Source: Bacteroidota bacterium (GTDB lineage Bacteria > Bacteroidota > Bacteroidia > Chitinophagales > Chitinophagaceae). From it: 51,215 nucleotides of DNA. This document shows, piece after piece, positions 22,488 through 31,691 of the stretch. Where the stretch lies: assembly GCA_947460595.1 (NCBI GenBank), contig CANHGS010000024.1, positions 1 to 51,215 on the forward strand. Direction: 5' to 3'. Position numbers and translations under genes: made by a program. The notes beneath the pieces are model-generated. The model saw nothing but the letters and a program-made list of their open reading frames with translations, made no database searches and was not told where the DNA came from. The stretch's first letter is position 1; the number at the start of each line of letters is the position of its first letter.

Positions 22488-23504
22488 TTACAATTTTGCA
22501 AGTTCTTTCACTTTTTCCCAAATGCTGTCATCAACCACAATGCCATTGGCCAAATGATCCATTCTTGTTTTTAAAGAATTTTCGCCAGGGTAAGAAAGCC
22601 CTTTATTTGGGTCTACCCTTGTTGAACCCTTGATTTGTTCCATTGTTTCATTTAGCACTTTATCTATAAATTCCTGGGTATTGATCATTAATGGATTGAT
22701 GGCAATAAAAACTTGACAACAACTGCCACAACTTCCTTTGTCATATTTGTCAATGGCAGCGGTAGAAAGCCCGCCAGAAAGTAAACTCGCAATCAAATCC
22801 AGCATGATAGCAAATCCTGAGCCCTTCCAAAATCCAATAGGCAAAACCCTTCTGGTTGCTTCTATTTCTCCAGGATCAACTGATAAGTTTCCTTCTCCAT
22901 CAAATCCACCGGGGTAAGGAAGCTTTTCATTTTTTAATCTTGTAACCCCCAGCTTACCATAAGAATATTGAGACATGGCCATGTCTAAAACTATAGGTCC
23001 TTCTTTTCTAGGAATGGCCATAACAAAAGGATTGTTTCCTATAACGCCAGAAGTGCCTCCCCAAGCTGGCATACAAGACTCTGTATTGGTCCAGCAAATG
23101 CCTATAAAACCCTTTTCAGCAGCCTGCCATCCAAATGCCCCACCACGCATCCAGTGGGTGGTATTATTCAACGCAACTAGTCCCAGTCCATTGATAGCAG
23201 CCATTTTAGTAGCCCGGTCCATGGCAAATTGGGCATTCAGAATGCCGGGCCCCATATTCCCATTATAAATTTCTAAGGCACCAAGATTTTTGTCCAATAC
23301 GGGGCTACCATCTACATTAATCCAGCCCTGATGAATATAGTCTACAAATCTTTCTACTCTATTTAGACCATGTGAATACACCCCATCGCAACTTGATTCT
23401 GTGTGTATTTGGGCGCAAGCATCGGCCCTGTCTTCGGGCATTCCTGCAATCATAAAAGCTTGCTTAATAGTTGCTTTCATCTCATCAAAACTAATACGGC
23501 TCAT
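22488..23504 (-). CDS. YiaK/DlgD-type 2,3-diketo-L-gulonate reductase family oxidoreductase
   Basis: A 338-residue cytoplasmic NAD(P)H enzyme of the Ldh2/malate-lactate dehydrogenase-like family. It shares long blocks with E. coli YiaK as I recall them: DGVYSHGLNRVERF, NTTHWMRGGAFGWQAAEKG, GFIGICWTNT, PGGFDGEGNLS and LPIGFWKGSGFAI. YiaK interconverts 2,3-diketo-L-gulonate and 3-keto-L-gulonate, so a 2-oxo/2-hydroxy sugar acid is the expected substrate type. The stretch KGSCGSCCQ is cysteine-rich, which is unusual for the family. I use ATG 23504; the upstream TTG is not needed. It is separated from the RuBisCO-like cassette by about 11 kb, but both deal with sugar acids, so a shared pathway is possible though unproven. 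Confidence 0.86.
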   Translation of the reverse strand: MSRISFDEMKATIKQAFMIAGMPEDRADACAQIHTESSCDGVYSHGLNRVERFVDYIHQGWINVDGSPVLDKNLGALEIYNGNMGPGILNAQFAMDRATKMAAINGLGLVALNNTTHWMRGGAFGWQAAEKGFIGICWTNTESCMPAWGGTSGVIGNNPFVMAIPRKEGPIVLDMAMSQYSYGKLGVTRLKNEKLPYPGGFDGEGNLSVDPGEIEATRRVLPIGFWKGSGFAIMLDLIASLLSGGLSTAAIDKYDKGSCGSCCQVFIAINPLMINTQEFIDKVLNETMEQIKGSTRVDPNKGLSYPGENSLKTRMDHLANGIVVDDSIWEKVKELAKL

Positions 23505-23596
23505 GGGCAAATAATTGAGTTTACAATTTACTTGAAATTTTGTGAACCCTTAACATAGAACTTGTACTGTGGTAATTAGTCAATATAAAACTAACC

Positions 23597-23604
23597 TACA
23601 TTTG
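23597..23604 (+). promoter_or_regulatory. Bacteroidota -7 promoter element before radical SAM gene
   Basis: TACATTTG is an exact match to TAnnTTTG, 18 bases before the TTG start codon, implying a leader of only about a dozen bases. I do not see a good TTTG at the -33 distance. Confidence 0.5.
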
Positions 23605-23622
23605 CTTTATAAATAACCCAAT

Positions 23623-25815
23623 TTGGACGCACCTATTTTTTTGATTACACCACCTTTTACCCAGTTAAATACGCCTTATCCGGCAACTGCTTATTTAAAA
23701 GGGTTTTTCAATACCAAGAATATTCCAGCTGTTCAAGCCGACTTAGGCATTGAAGTAACCCTAGCCGTTTTTAGTAAATCAGGTTTGGAAGATTTGTTTT
23801 TGGAAATAGAAAAAAGCAATTCTGCATTAAATGCCAATGCGGCAAGAATGTGCTCCATGAAGGAGGACTATATCAGGACCATTGATGAAGTAATTTTGTT
23901 TTTACAAGGCAAGAGAAATACCCTGGCGCATCTTATTAGCAAACGAACTTTGCTTCCAGAAGCCAGTAGGTTTTCACAAGCGGATGACCTAATATGGGCA
24001 TTTGGCGCAATGGGTATTCAAGACCGGGCCAAATATTTGGCCACCATGTACTTAGAAGACCTGAGTGATCTAATCAAGGATACCATTGATCCACATTTTG
24101 GCTTTAGCCGATACGCAGAAAGCCTTGGAAGGTCGGCCAATAGTTTTGATGAGCTCTATGCTGCACTGCAGGGACCACTTACTTATTTGGATCAAATTCT
24201 CATTAAGATGCTAGAACAAAAAATGTTACTGCATCAACCCAAAATGGTTTGTATATCAGTACCATTTCCTGGTAATTTGTATACTTCCTTTAGATGTGGC
24301 GAATGGATCAAAAAGCATTATCCCCATGTTATAGTAGCCATGGGTGGTGGTTTTGCTAATACGGAGTTAAGGTCATTGAGTGACACTCGGGTTTTTGAAT
24401 ATTATGATTTTATTACCCTTGATGATGGAGAAGCACCACTGGAATTACTTTGGGCACATGTCAATGGGAAAAGGGAATTGTCAGAACTCAAGCGGGCCTT
24501 TACATTGCAAAATAAAAAAGTAGTGTATATTAATAATACGACTTGTCCCGATTATAAACAAGGGCAAGTGGGCACTCCAGATTATGCTGGACTGTTATTA
24601 GACCAATATATTTCTGCCATTGAAGTGGCCAATCCCATGCATAGTCTCTGGAGCGATGGGCGTTGGAATAAATTGACCATGGCGCATGGTTGCTATTGGG
24701 CCAAATGTACTTTCTGCGATATCTCTTTAGATTATATCAAAAACTATGAGCCTGTAAATGCCTCTTTGATAGTAGATAGAATGGAAGAGATGATTGCACA
24801 AACAGGGCAGAATGGATTTCATTTTGTGGATGAAGCGGCACCCCCTTCATTAATGAAATCCATAGCAATAGAAATCATTCGTAGAAAATTGGTAGTGAGC
24901 TGGTGGACCAATGTAAGATTTGAAAAAAGTTTTACCCGTGATTTATGTCTTTTGTTACAAGCATCTGGATGTATTGCTGTAAGTGGGGGATTAGAAGTGG
25001 CTTCAGATCGTTTATTGAAATTGATTGACAAAGGAATTACCGTAGCTCAAGTAGCTCGTGTATGCAAACATTTTACCGAATCTGGAATTATGGTACACGC
25101 CTATTTGATGTATGGGTTTCCTACTCAAACAGAACAGGAAACCATTGACTCTTTAGAAATGGTTAGGCAATTGTTTCAGACCGGTGTTTTACAATCTGCC
25201 TTCTGGCATTTGTTTACCATGACGGCGCATAGCCCTGTAGGATTGGATCCCGCCAAATTCCAAGTAAGAAAACAAAGCAATGCCATTGGAACATTTGCCA
25301 ATAATGACATACAACACCAAGACCCTACTGGAGCCGATCATGAAAGTTTTGGATTTGGGTTAAAAAAGGCTTTGTTGAATTATATGCACGGTACTTGTTT
25401 GGATTTTTCTTTGCGGGAATGGTTTGATTTTAAAGTACCTAAAACAACGGTTGCTCCTGATTTTATCAAGCAAGCAATAGATGAGCCCGAGCTTCCTTCT
25501 AATCATGCAAAGCCCATTTGGTTGGGTAAAAATCCTCAATGGGAAATTGTACAAAAAACCAAAAAAGGCATGAGTTGGGAACAGATGCAAATTAGTTTCC
25601 AGACCCAGCGAAGTACACATGCCATTAGTGTGGAGCCAGAAAAAGGGGCTTGGTTATTAAAAGTACTTCCGGAATTGCAATTGGACAATCCCAAACAATG
25701 GACCGTCCCATTACTAAAAGCAGATTTTGAAGCAGCAGGGTTAGAAGACTTTGAATTATTTTGGGACAACAAACCCGTCAATGCTATGTACAAAGCGGGT
25801 TTGTTGCTAGTGTAA
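23623..25815 (+). CDS. B12-binding-type radical SAM protein with CX4CX2C cluster motif
   Basis: A 730-residue protein. The first third resembles a cobalamin-binding-like alpha/beta domain (MVCISVPFPGNLYTSFRCGEW, VIVAMGGGFANTE, FITLDDGEAPLELL) but lacks a visible DxHxxG. The radical SAM core follows, with GCYWAKCTFCD (C357, C362, C365), where the first spacing is four residues instead of three. It continues with FHFVDEAAPP, SGGLEVASDRLLKLIDKG and YLMYGFPTQTEQE, typical of the radical SAM barrel. The C-terminal 200 residues have no domain I recognise. The substrate is unknown. It starts at TTG 23623, because a stop lies three codons upstream and the next ATG is far inside. It converges with the YceI gene. 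Confidence 0.8.
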   Translation: MDAPIFLITPPFTQLNTPYPATAYLKGFFNTKNIPAVQADLGIEVTLAVFSKSGLEDLFLEIEKSNSALNANAARMCSMKEDYIRTIDEVILFLQGKRNTLAHLISKRTLLPEASRFSQADDLIWAFGAMGIQDRAKYLATMYLEDLSDLIKDTIDPHFGFSRYAESLGRSANSFDELYAALQGPLTYLDQILIKMLEQKMLLHQPKMVCISVPFPGNLYTSFRCGEWIKKHYPHVIVAMGGGFANTELRSLSDTRVFEYYDFITLDDGEAPLELLWAHVNGKRELSELKRAFTLQNKKVVYINNTTCPDYKQGQVGTPDYAGLLLDQYISAIEVANPMHSLWSDGRWNKLTMAHGCYWAKCTFCDISLDYIKNYEPVNASLIVDRMEEMIAQTGQNGFHFVDEAAPPSLMKSIAIEIIRRKLVVSWWTNVRFEKSFTRDLCLLLQASGCIAVSGGLEVASDRLLKLIDKGITVAQVARVCKHFTESGIMVHAYLMYGFPTQTEQETIDSLEMVRQLFQTGVLQSAFWHLFTMTAHSPVGLDPAKFQVRKQSNAIGTFANNDIQHQDPTGADHESFGFGLKKALLNYMHGTCLDFSLREWFDFKVPKTTVAPDFIKQAIDEPELPSNHAKPIWLGKNPQWEIVQKTKKGMSWEQMQISFQTQRSTHAISVEPEKGAWLLKVLPELQLDNPKQWTVPLLKADFEAAGLEDFELFWDNKPVNAMYKAGLLLV

Positions 25816-25817
25816 TA

Positions 25818-26651
25818 TTAGTTAAAAGCTGCAGCCACGGTAATTTCAAGTTCCTCTGCCACTTCGTCAATATTGATATTGAAGTCTGCGCGTTTAATCT
25901 TGAAAATACTTTTTAAAGAAATGCGCTTGCCCGCAATAGTGATATTTCCTTTTACTGTAATTGATTTTGTGATACCTCTAATGGTTAATGGTCCCTCTAC
26001 AGTAACGGTATAATTCCCATCTTTTTCAGTATTAAAATTGGAAGGTAAAACCATCTTGCCCGTAAAGCCAGTCTTTGGATACATTTCACTGTGCATGTAG
26101 TCCTTATCATTAAAGTGTTCCTGCATCAATTCATTTTCAAACTGGAAACCTCTAATTAAGCCTGTAAATTTTAGGTTGCCAGTTATATCATTAAAAGAAC
26201 AAGCTACGTTTGAGTTAGTTGCTTCAATATCTTCTCCAGGCCCTTTTGAATAAAACTTGATACTAGCTTTTTTAGTCAAATAGGTTTTGCCAGCCTGTTT
26301 GATAGTGGTAGTATCTTGTTTTTTCAAACTGTCTTTTGTCACTGGGGTAGTAGGGACTAGGTGAGTAGTGTCTTTCCAGGTAGTGTCTAATAAAAGATCT
26401 GGGCTCAACTGAGTACTATCTGTTACAGGGTTTTTCTTAAAATTGGTTGGTATATAGGAGACAAACAGCCAGATATCTGTAATGGTTAATACCAATGCTA
26501 GGAGCATTGCAATAACGGTGGTGCTGTGTTTTTGAAAGAAACTACCATTGGTTTTTTGAGCATTTTTATAGAAAATCCATACCACAGCAGCCCAAATAAC
26601 CAGGGCAATGACAAACATGAGAGGGAGTTCTTTGATTAATTTGAACAGCAT
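25818..26651 (-). CDS. Membrane-anchored YceI-domain protein
   Basis: A 277-residue protein with two N-terminal transmembrane segments (about 10-28 and 45-66), a low-complexity Pro/Thr/Asp linker (about 75-110) and a C-terminal YceI-like domain. That domain includes KASIKFYSKGPGEDIEATN, FTGLIRGFQFEN, YPKTGFTGKM and PLTIRGITKSITVKG. YceI domains are lipocalin-like barrels that bind isoprenoid-type lipids. In Bacteroidota they are often secreted; an anchor of this kind is less usual. A LacI-type operator lies about 80 bases upstream of the start. Converges with the radical SAM gene (3 bases apart). Confidence 0.82.
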   Translation of the reverse strand: MLFKLIKELPLMFVIALVIWAAVVWIFYKNAQKTNGSFFQKHSTTVIAMLLALVLTITDIWLFVSYIPTNFKKNPVTDSTQLSPDLLLDTTWKDTTHLVPTTPVTKDSLKKQDTTTIKQAGKTYLTKKASIKFYSKGPGEDIEATNSNVACSFNDITGNLKFTGLIRGFQFENELMQEHFNDKDYMHSEMYPKTGFTGKMVLPSNFNTEKDGNYTVTVEGPLTIRGITKSITVKGNITIAGKRISLKSIFKIKRADFNINIDEVAEELEITVAAAFN

Positions 26652-26727
26652 AAGATTGGATAATTGGTGGTGTCAAAGATATAGCCAATTTCTATTTCCC
26701 TGCAGGAGCTTTTAAACGAAAGACCTA

Positions 26728-26741
26728 GAAAAACGTTTGCA
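26728..26741 (-). promoter_or_regulatory. LacI-type operator candidate upstream of YceI gene
   Basis: On the minus strand the site reads TGCAAACGTTTTTC. The left half is identical to the operators before SusC and the 36426 gene; the right half is degenerate. It is about 80 bases upstream of the YceI start. Confidence 0.4.
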
Positions 26742-26787
26742 TAGTCAACAACAATAGAAAAGTTTAAAGAACTACTGTTGTCTTAAA

Positions 26788-26826
26788 AATAGCACCTACT
26801 GTAATTTAAATAGGTGCCATTTTCAG
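26788..26826 (-). terminator. Rho-independent terminator after the 26836-28176 gene
   Basis: An 11-bp stem (AATGGCACCTA paired with TAGGTGCTATT, one G-U pair) with a 14-base AT-rich loop is followed on the minus strand by TTTTTAAG. It begins about 10 bases after the stop codon of the leftward gene. Confidence 0.7.
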
Positions 26827-26835
26827 ACGAAGGTT

Positions 26836-28176
26836 CTATTTGTTTTTACCGCTCTTTTTCTTCTTGCTAAACGGAACTTTTACAATAACCGTTTCACCTC
26901 TTCCTTTTTCATTTGCCAAACTTTGTATGGTCCATAAATCCATTAAGTTGTCGCCGTCAATGACAGTACCGCTATAGTCGCCCCATGCAACGCCATCGGC
27001 AGCTCCTCGGCCTTCACCAACATGAATTATTTCACGGACTGTGCCTGGAGCGTCGGCTGACTTTCGGTATGCAAAACGTGGACTTATAAATGAATTTGCA
27101 TTCACTTCTTGGAACCCAATTAATACATCATTTTTTTTATTAACTGCTAAAGTTGTTTGAATGTAATTGGTGTTTTCATCTTCAATGAGGCCTGTTTGTA
27201 CTATTGTTGCGTCATTCACTTTAATTTGATGCCACTGGACTGCTGCATGCCCATCTTTATTAATGGCTTGTGAAAACCAAATACAACCATTTTGTAGCAC
27301 AATATTTTTTGGATTGCGGTCTCCACTGGACACTTTTTGTGTAGTACCCTTTTGTGGTGATTGTGGTGGTTGCTGTATGAATTGTAACCCATGGGCTTTT
27401 TTAGCAATAATTTGACAATAAGGTTGACCTGTGGGATCTTCAGAAACTTTTCTAATAACAAAATCTTTTCCTTCAATATCAAAAAAGTAAAGGTCTTCAG
27501 TTTTGTCTTGAACAGAAACAGGGTGGCCCAGGCTCCCTTTAAAATGGTAGATAGTGGACGGCTTTCCAGATTTGGCTTCACTTGTTCTAAGTACAAAAGT
27601 TTTTTCTTGCCCACCTGGAAATGAATAACCAATCCATTTTCTGCTATATCCAATTCCACCCCCATCAACTCCATTTTGAGCTGGAACTGGATAGGTATTC
27701 CATGCGCCTGTAGGGTCGTTTGTTTCCGAAACTGAAATATTCACAGGTTTTACTTTTGGTTTATCGTAATACCACCAGAGGTCAAAAACAAAAATCTTAT
27801 TATGAACATCATAAAACATTTTAGGATCAATGCCATTGTTAAAACATTTTTGCGAAACCCCTTCAATGAATTCTCCCTTTGTATTGTAAATGATGATTCC
27901 ACTATTTGTTCCGTGTAAAACATATCCATTACCAACTGCAATTTGTGGATCAACCTGCCTATTCCCGTCCATAGAACCATTGAATACTTGGTATCCATTA
28001 ATCATTTGTGGATTCCCGCCTTGTTTTCTTTCAGCACAACTGCTATCACTTACAGAGAATTTTGCCTTATGAATTGGGGTAATAATCTCTGATCTTGTTG
28101 GATGTACCGTGTCTGTGTAGTTTTGAGCAAAGGCTTTACCAAAAATAAGGCAAGTTAAGAAGATGTATTTTTTCAT
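26836..28176 (-). CDS. Secreted propeller-like protein of unknown function
   Basis: A 446-residue protein with a signal peptide (MKKYIFLTCLIFGKAFAQ). The middle and end show repeated short blocks typical of beta-propellers: DPQIAVGNGYVLHGTN, DPKMFYDVHNKIFVF, VSETNDPTGAWNTYPVP, NYIQTTLAVNKKNDVLIGF and WGDYSGTVIDGDNLMDLWT. I do not recognise a family with known activity. The lysine-rich tail (KKKKSGKNK) is odd. It is transcribed away from SusC, with which it shares a 188-base upstream region containing two LacI-type operators, so joint regulation is plausible. Confidence 0.72.
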   Translation of the reverse strand: MKKYIFLTCLIFGKAFAQNYTDTVHPTRSEIITPIHKAKFSVSDSSCAERKQGGNPQMINGYQVFNGSMDGNRQVDPQIAVGNGYVLHGTNSGIIIYNTKGEFIEGVSQKCFNNGIDPKMFYDVHNKIFVFDLWWYYDKPKVKPVNISVSETNDPTGAWNTYPVPAQNGVDGGGIGYSRKWIGYSFPGGQEKTFVLRTSEAKSGKPSTIYHFKGSLGHPVSVQDKTEDLYFFDIEGKDFVIRKVSEDPTGQPYCQIIAKKAHGLQFIQQPPQSPQKGTTQKVSSGDRNPKNIVLQNGCIWFSQAINKDGHAAVQWHQIKVNDATIVQTGLIEDENTNYIQTTLAVNKKNDVLIGFQEVNANSFISPRFAYRKSADAPGTVREIIHVGEGRGAADGVAWGDYSGTVIDGDNLMDLWTIQSLANEKGRGETVIVKVPFSKKKKSGKNK

Positions 28177-28228
28177 AATATAACTTAAATATTACTGAAC
28201 TTACAATATTTCTTGCAAATTATTTTAA

Positions 28229-28240
28229 ACAAACGTTTGT
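28229..28240. promoter_or_regulatory. LacI-type operator (upstream of SusC / divergent gene)
   Basis: ACAAACGTTTGT is a perfect 12-bp palindrome with a central CG, the shape of LacI-family operators. It lies 53 bases from the leftward gene start and 125 bases from the SusC start. Confidence 0.6.
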
Positions 28241-28292
28241 GTTAGTTTTCTGAACTAGGTATCAGATCATTTTTTAAAGCCTTCAAAAATAG

Positions 28293-28306
28293 CGCAAACG
28301 GTTGCG
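28293..28306. promoter_or_regulatory. LacI-type operator abutting the SusC promoter
   Basis: CGCAAACGGTTGCG is symmetric at 12 of 14 positions and touches TATATTTT (28307-28314), which resembles the -7 element TAnnTTTG. A bound repressor would therefore cover the promoter. Confidence 0.6.
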
Positions 28307-28364
28307 TATATTTTTACCAATTAACCTAGTTATATTCATAACATAACCATCAAATTAACTGCAT

Positions 28365-31300
28365 ATGCAAGATCCCCAATCTAGTATAAAACTACTTGTG
28401 TTCACAAGTAAGTTATATTCTAAAATATCATCATTGATGAGTATGAATAGGTTACTCACAATTTTCCTATTATTTATCAGTTGTTTTACAATGAGTTCTA
28501 AGGCTTCTGCTCATATTGGTAACAATAACTTGGTTAATGTTGAGGTGCAAGGGAAAGTCACCAATGATAAAAATGAGCCATTAGTAGACGTTTCAATCAC
28601 CATTAAAGGAAAACAGCGTGGTGTGTTAACCAATACCATGGGATTATATAAAATTCAAGCAGATGAGAATGACGTATTAGTCTTCTCTTATGTGGGCTTT
28701 GTTTCACAAACTTTTCCATTAAAAAGTGTTACAAACAAAAAAGGGTTGAACGTTAAGTTGATACAATCTGTTGAAATGAACGAGGTGATTGTGATTGGAA
28801 CTCAATCGCAGTCAAAAAGAACAACAACCTCTTCTGTATCTAGTGTATTAGCAAGAGAAATTGAAAATATTCCATCACCAAGCGTTGATGCTTTACTGCA
28901 AGGTAGGGTGGCAGGATTGAACGTGCAGGTAGGATCTGGTGAGCCTGGTGTGTCACCTACCGTTGTTGTTAGAGGAAATACTAGGGTAAATAAGAATATT
29001 GGCGATCCTGATGTAGCGCAAGCTCAGGCGCTAAGTAGTCCTTTATATGTAATTGATGGTGTTCCAGTTAACCCTTCTGATATAGCAAATAATATTGATG
29101 CAACTGGGACTAACTATCTTGCAGGGATAAACGTAAATGATATTGAAAGTGTTATTGTACAAAAAGACGCAGCCGCTACAGCTGCATGGGGTTCTCAAGG
29201 TGCTAATGGGGTAATTTACATTACAACAAAAAAAGGACGTTCTAAAACACCAGAATTTAGGGTGAATGTTTATGACGGTATTTCAACAATTCCACCATTG
29301 TTACCAACACTTGTTGGAAATGAGGAAAGAAGACAAAAGCTAAATTTGATTGATCAATATGCTGTAACAGCAGCTCAAAGAGCGTTGATTCCCCAGATTT
29401 TAACCGACAGTATGAATCCTTACTATAATAATGCCACAGATTGGCAGGGATTATTCTATCAACAAGGAACTGTGAAAAACATAGATGCAACCGTTTCTGC
29501 TGCTAGCGATAATTTCAACTATCGTGTGAGTATGAACTATTATGATGAAAAAGGTATTATTAAACAATTTGGGTTTAAGCGCTATAGTTTGCGTGGCAGC
29601 TTCAATTTTAAATTAAGCTCAAAATTAAATGCACAATTTATTATTGCAATGTCTAAAAGTGATAGACAACGTGGTATGAAGTATAACGATAATAGTGATG
29701 AAAATACTCCAATAAGTGGGTCTAGTATGCCAGCTTCTTTTTATAAGCTAACAGCTTTTGATTCAGCAAATTTCACAGGGTTATACTCTAAAATTAGAAA
29801 TAAAAATGTGAATGATATTTATAGTGCTTCTTTTACATTGAATTATAATATTAATCCAATGTTGAAATACACTTTCCAAGGTTCAACTAATATTTCAACT
29901 TCTAACAGAGACTACTTTAAGCCGTCAAATATTAACCAGGTAGCTGCGCTGGGTGGAATTGCTCAACCATCATCAGTGCGATCGGATAAAGGTACATTTT
30001 CTACCTATTTCATGTCTAATTCATTGAATTTTAATAAGCGCTTAAAGAGTACTAATCATGCGCATACTTTTGCTGTAACGGGTACCCAACAGTTTACCGC
30101 AAACGTTTCAAATACTAACTATGTAGGTGGAACAAATACCCCCTCTAATGATATTCAAGTAGTAAGCGGTGTACCTCAAGCAAACCTTTATGGAGGATCT
30201 GGTTATGCTGCAGATGGATTGCTTTCAATTGCAGGTCAGGTTCAATATGACTTGGATTCAAAATATCTTTTGTATGCTTCGTATAGAGGAGATGCTTCTT
30301 CAAGATTTGGGAATGATTCCAAATGGGGTTATTTTCCTTCAGTTGGAACTGGGTGGGTTTTATCTGATGAGAAATTCATGCAAGGATCCAAGAAATATAT
30401 TTCATTCTTTAAAGTGCGCGCCAGTTTTGGCGTTTCAGGAAATAGGTCAAGTAACTTCTATGCGCCCTATAACCAGTATGTTATTCCAGGAACATATGGC
30501 GGATCAACTGCTATTCAACCAAGCTATACCAACGGACTCACAAAAGATAATTTAACATGGGCAAAAGTTGAGCAAAAAAATATTGGTGCTGACATTCAGT
30601 TATTTAATAGCAGGGTAAATATAAGTTTAGATATTTATGACAAAATTTCCAAGGATGATTACTATGATTTTAGATTGCCATTCTATACCGGATTTTCTAG
30701 TATTGAATTTAATGCTCGTGACTTGTGGGTGAGTAACCGTGGAATGGATCTTACTATTAGTGCAAATGTGCTCCCTAATAAAAGTAATTTACGTTGGAAT
30801 ACTCAGCTCACTTTATCTCACAATAAAAATGCATTTGCTAAACTTCCTAATCAGAATAGAACATTTGTCATAAGTGATGCCTATGGAGTAGGAAGGATTT
30901 TTGCAGTAGGCCAACCAGTTTATGAAATGTTCCAAATGATATATGCTGGTGTTTATAATAACAAAAGTGAAATCCCCTTTAATAGACTTACAGGTGCACC
31001 AATAACTTATTTTAAAGGGAACCATCCGGTGGTGCCAGGTGATCCAATATGGCTTGACATCAACAATATTGGAGATGTTTGGTCTGATGCAGATAACGGT
31101 AATCAATATGGTAATCGTACACCATCTGGTGACCCTAATCCTTTATTCACTGGTGGTTGGGTAAATGATTTTACATACAAAAACTTTTCATTAAGTATAG
31201 TGAGTGTGTTTACATATAAACGTACAATCATTAATACATATAGGCAACAACAGTTCAATAATTTCGGGGGCAATATTACCAACTTTGCAAATAATAAATT

Positions 31301-31673
31301 ACCCAATTTAGATGGCATCAATTATTGGACGCCAACGGCCGCCGCAAAAGATCCTAATTACCAAGCTAATTTCCCTTCACTAACGCCGTTTGGTGGATAC
31401 TTCTATCAATTCTTTCCATTTTCAACAATGTTTAATGAAGATGGAAGTTATTTCAAAATAAAAAATATAATTCTTGGATACCAAGTGAATAAAAACATAG
31501 TTAAAAAGATTGGCTTGTCAAGCGCTAGGATTTATGGTATAGTTGACAATGTGTTGACAATTAAAAATTCAAGTATGGCCAATCCCGAATTGGTTGACCA
31601 ACTAGGTAATTATGTGGGTGGTGCTTATCCCGTTCCTACTAAATTTACTTTTGGAATTGATATTCAATTTTAA
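28365..31673 (+). CDS. SusC/RagA-family TonB-dependent outer-membrane transporter
   Basis: A 1102-residue TonB-dependent transporter that pairs with the next gene's SusD lipoprotein to import oligosaccharides. It has a carboxypeptidase-regulatory-like domain (about 55-135, VEVQGKVTNDKNEPLVDVSI), then the plug (about 150-280, with IENIPSPSVDALLQGRVAGL, YVIDGVPVNP and AATAAWGSQGANGVIYITTK), then the 22-strand barrel to a terminal phenylalanine (GIDIQF). A classical signal peptide begins only at residue 25 (ATG 28437, MSMNRLLTIFLLFISC). The 24-residue extension from ATG 28365 may not be translated; it contains an 18-bp palindrome. Two LacI-type operators lie upstream. Confidence 0.93.
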   Translation: MQDPQSSIKLLVFTSKLYSKISSLMSMNRLLTIFLLFISCFTMSSKASAHIGNNNLVNVEVQGKVTNDKNEPLVDVSITIKGKQRGVLTNTMGLYKIQADENDVLVFSYVGFVSQTFPLKSVTNKKGLNVKLIQSVEMNEVIVIGTQSQSKRTTTSSVSSVLAREIENIPSPSVDALLQGRVAGLNVQVGSGEPGVSPTVVVRGNTRVNKNIGDPDVAQAQALSSPLYVIDGVPVNPSDIANNIDATGTNYLAGINVNDIESVIVQKDAAATAAWGSQGANGVIYITTKKGRSKTPEFRVNVYDGISTIPPLLPTLVGNEERRQKLNLIDQYAVTAAQRALIPQILTDSMNPYYNNATDWQGLFYQQGTVKNIDATVSAASDNFNYRVSMNYYDEKGIIKQFGFKRYSLRGSFNFKLSSKLNAQFIIAMSKSDRQRGMKYNDNSDENTPISGSSMPASFYKLTAFDSANFTGLYSKIRNKNVNDIYSASFTLNYNINPMLKYTFQGSTNISTSNRDYFKPSNINQVAALGGIAQPSSVRSDKGTFSTYFMSNSLNFNKRLKSTNHAHTFAVTGTQQFTANVSNTNYVGGTNTPSNDIQVVSGVPQANLYGGSGYAADGLLSIAGQVQYDLDSKYLLYASYRGDASSRFGNDSKWGYFPSVGTGWVLSDEKFMQGSKKYISFFKVRASFGVSGNRSSNFYAPYNQYVIPGTYGGSTAIQPSYTNGLTKDNLTWAKVEQKNIGADIQLFNSRVNISLDIYDKISKDDYYDFRLPFYTGFSSIEFNARDLWVSNRGMDLTISANVLPNKSNLRWNTQLTLSHNKNAFAKLPNQNRTFVISDAYGVGRIFAVGQPVYEMFQMIYAGVYNNKSEIPFNRLTGAPITYFKGNHPVVPGDPIWLDINNIGDVWSDADNGNQYGNRTPSGDPNPLFTGGWVNDFTYKNFSLSIVSVFTYKRTIINTYRQQQFNNFGGNITNFANNKLPNLDGINYWTPTAAAKDPNYQANFPSLTPFGGYFYQFFPFSTMFNEDGSYFKIKNIILGYQVNKNIVKKIGLSSARIYGIVDNVLTIKNSSMANPELVDQLGNYVGGAYPVPTKFTFGIDIQF
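28393..28410. promoter_or_regulatory. 18-bp perfect palindrome at the SusC 5' end
   Basis: TACTTGTGTTCACAAGTA is a perfect inverted repeat. It falls between two possible SusC start codons (28365 and 28437), so it is either in the coding region or in the leader. It may be an operator or an RNA hairpin. Confidence 0.45.
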
Positions 31674-31691
31674 TTTTTTAATAACACTTAT

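Noticed and set aside
23623..25815. Radical SAM protein as the sulfatase-maturating enzyme for the two nearby sulfatases
   Set aside because: Sulfatase maturases carry an N-terminal CX3CX2C and C-terminal SPASM clusters; this protein has a long B12-binding-like N-terminal domain and a central CX4CX2C.
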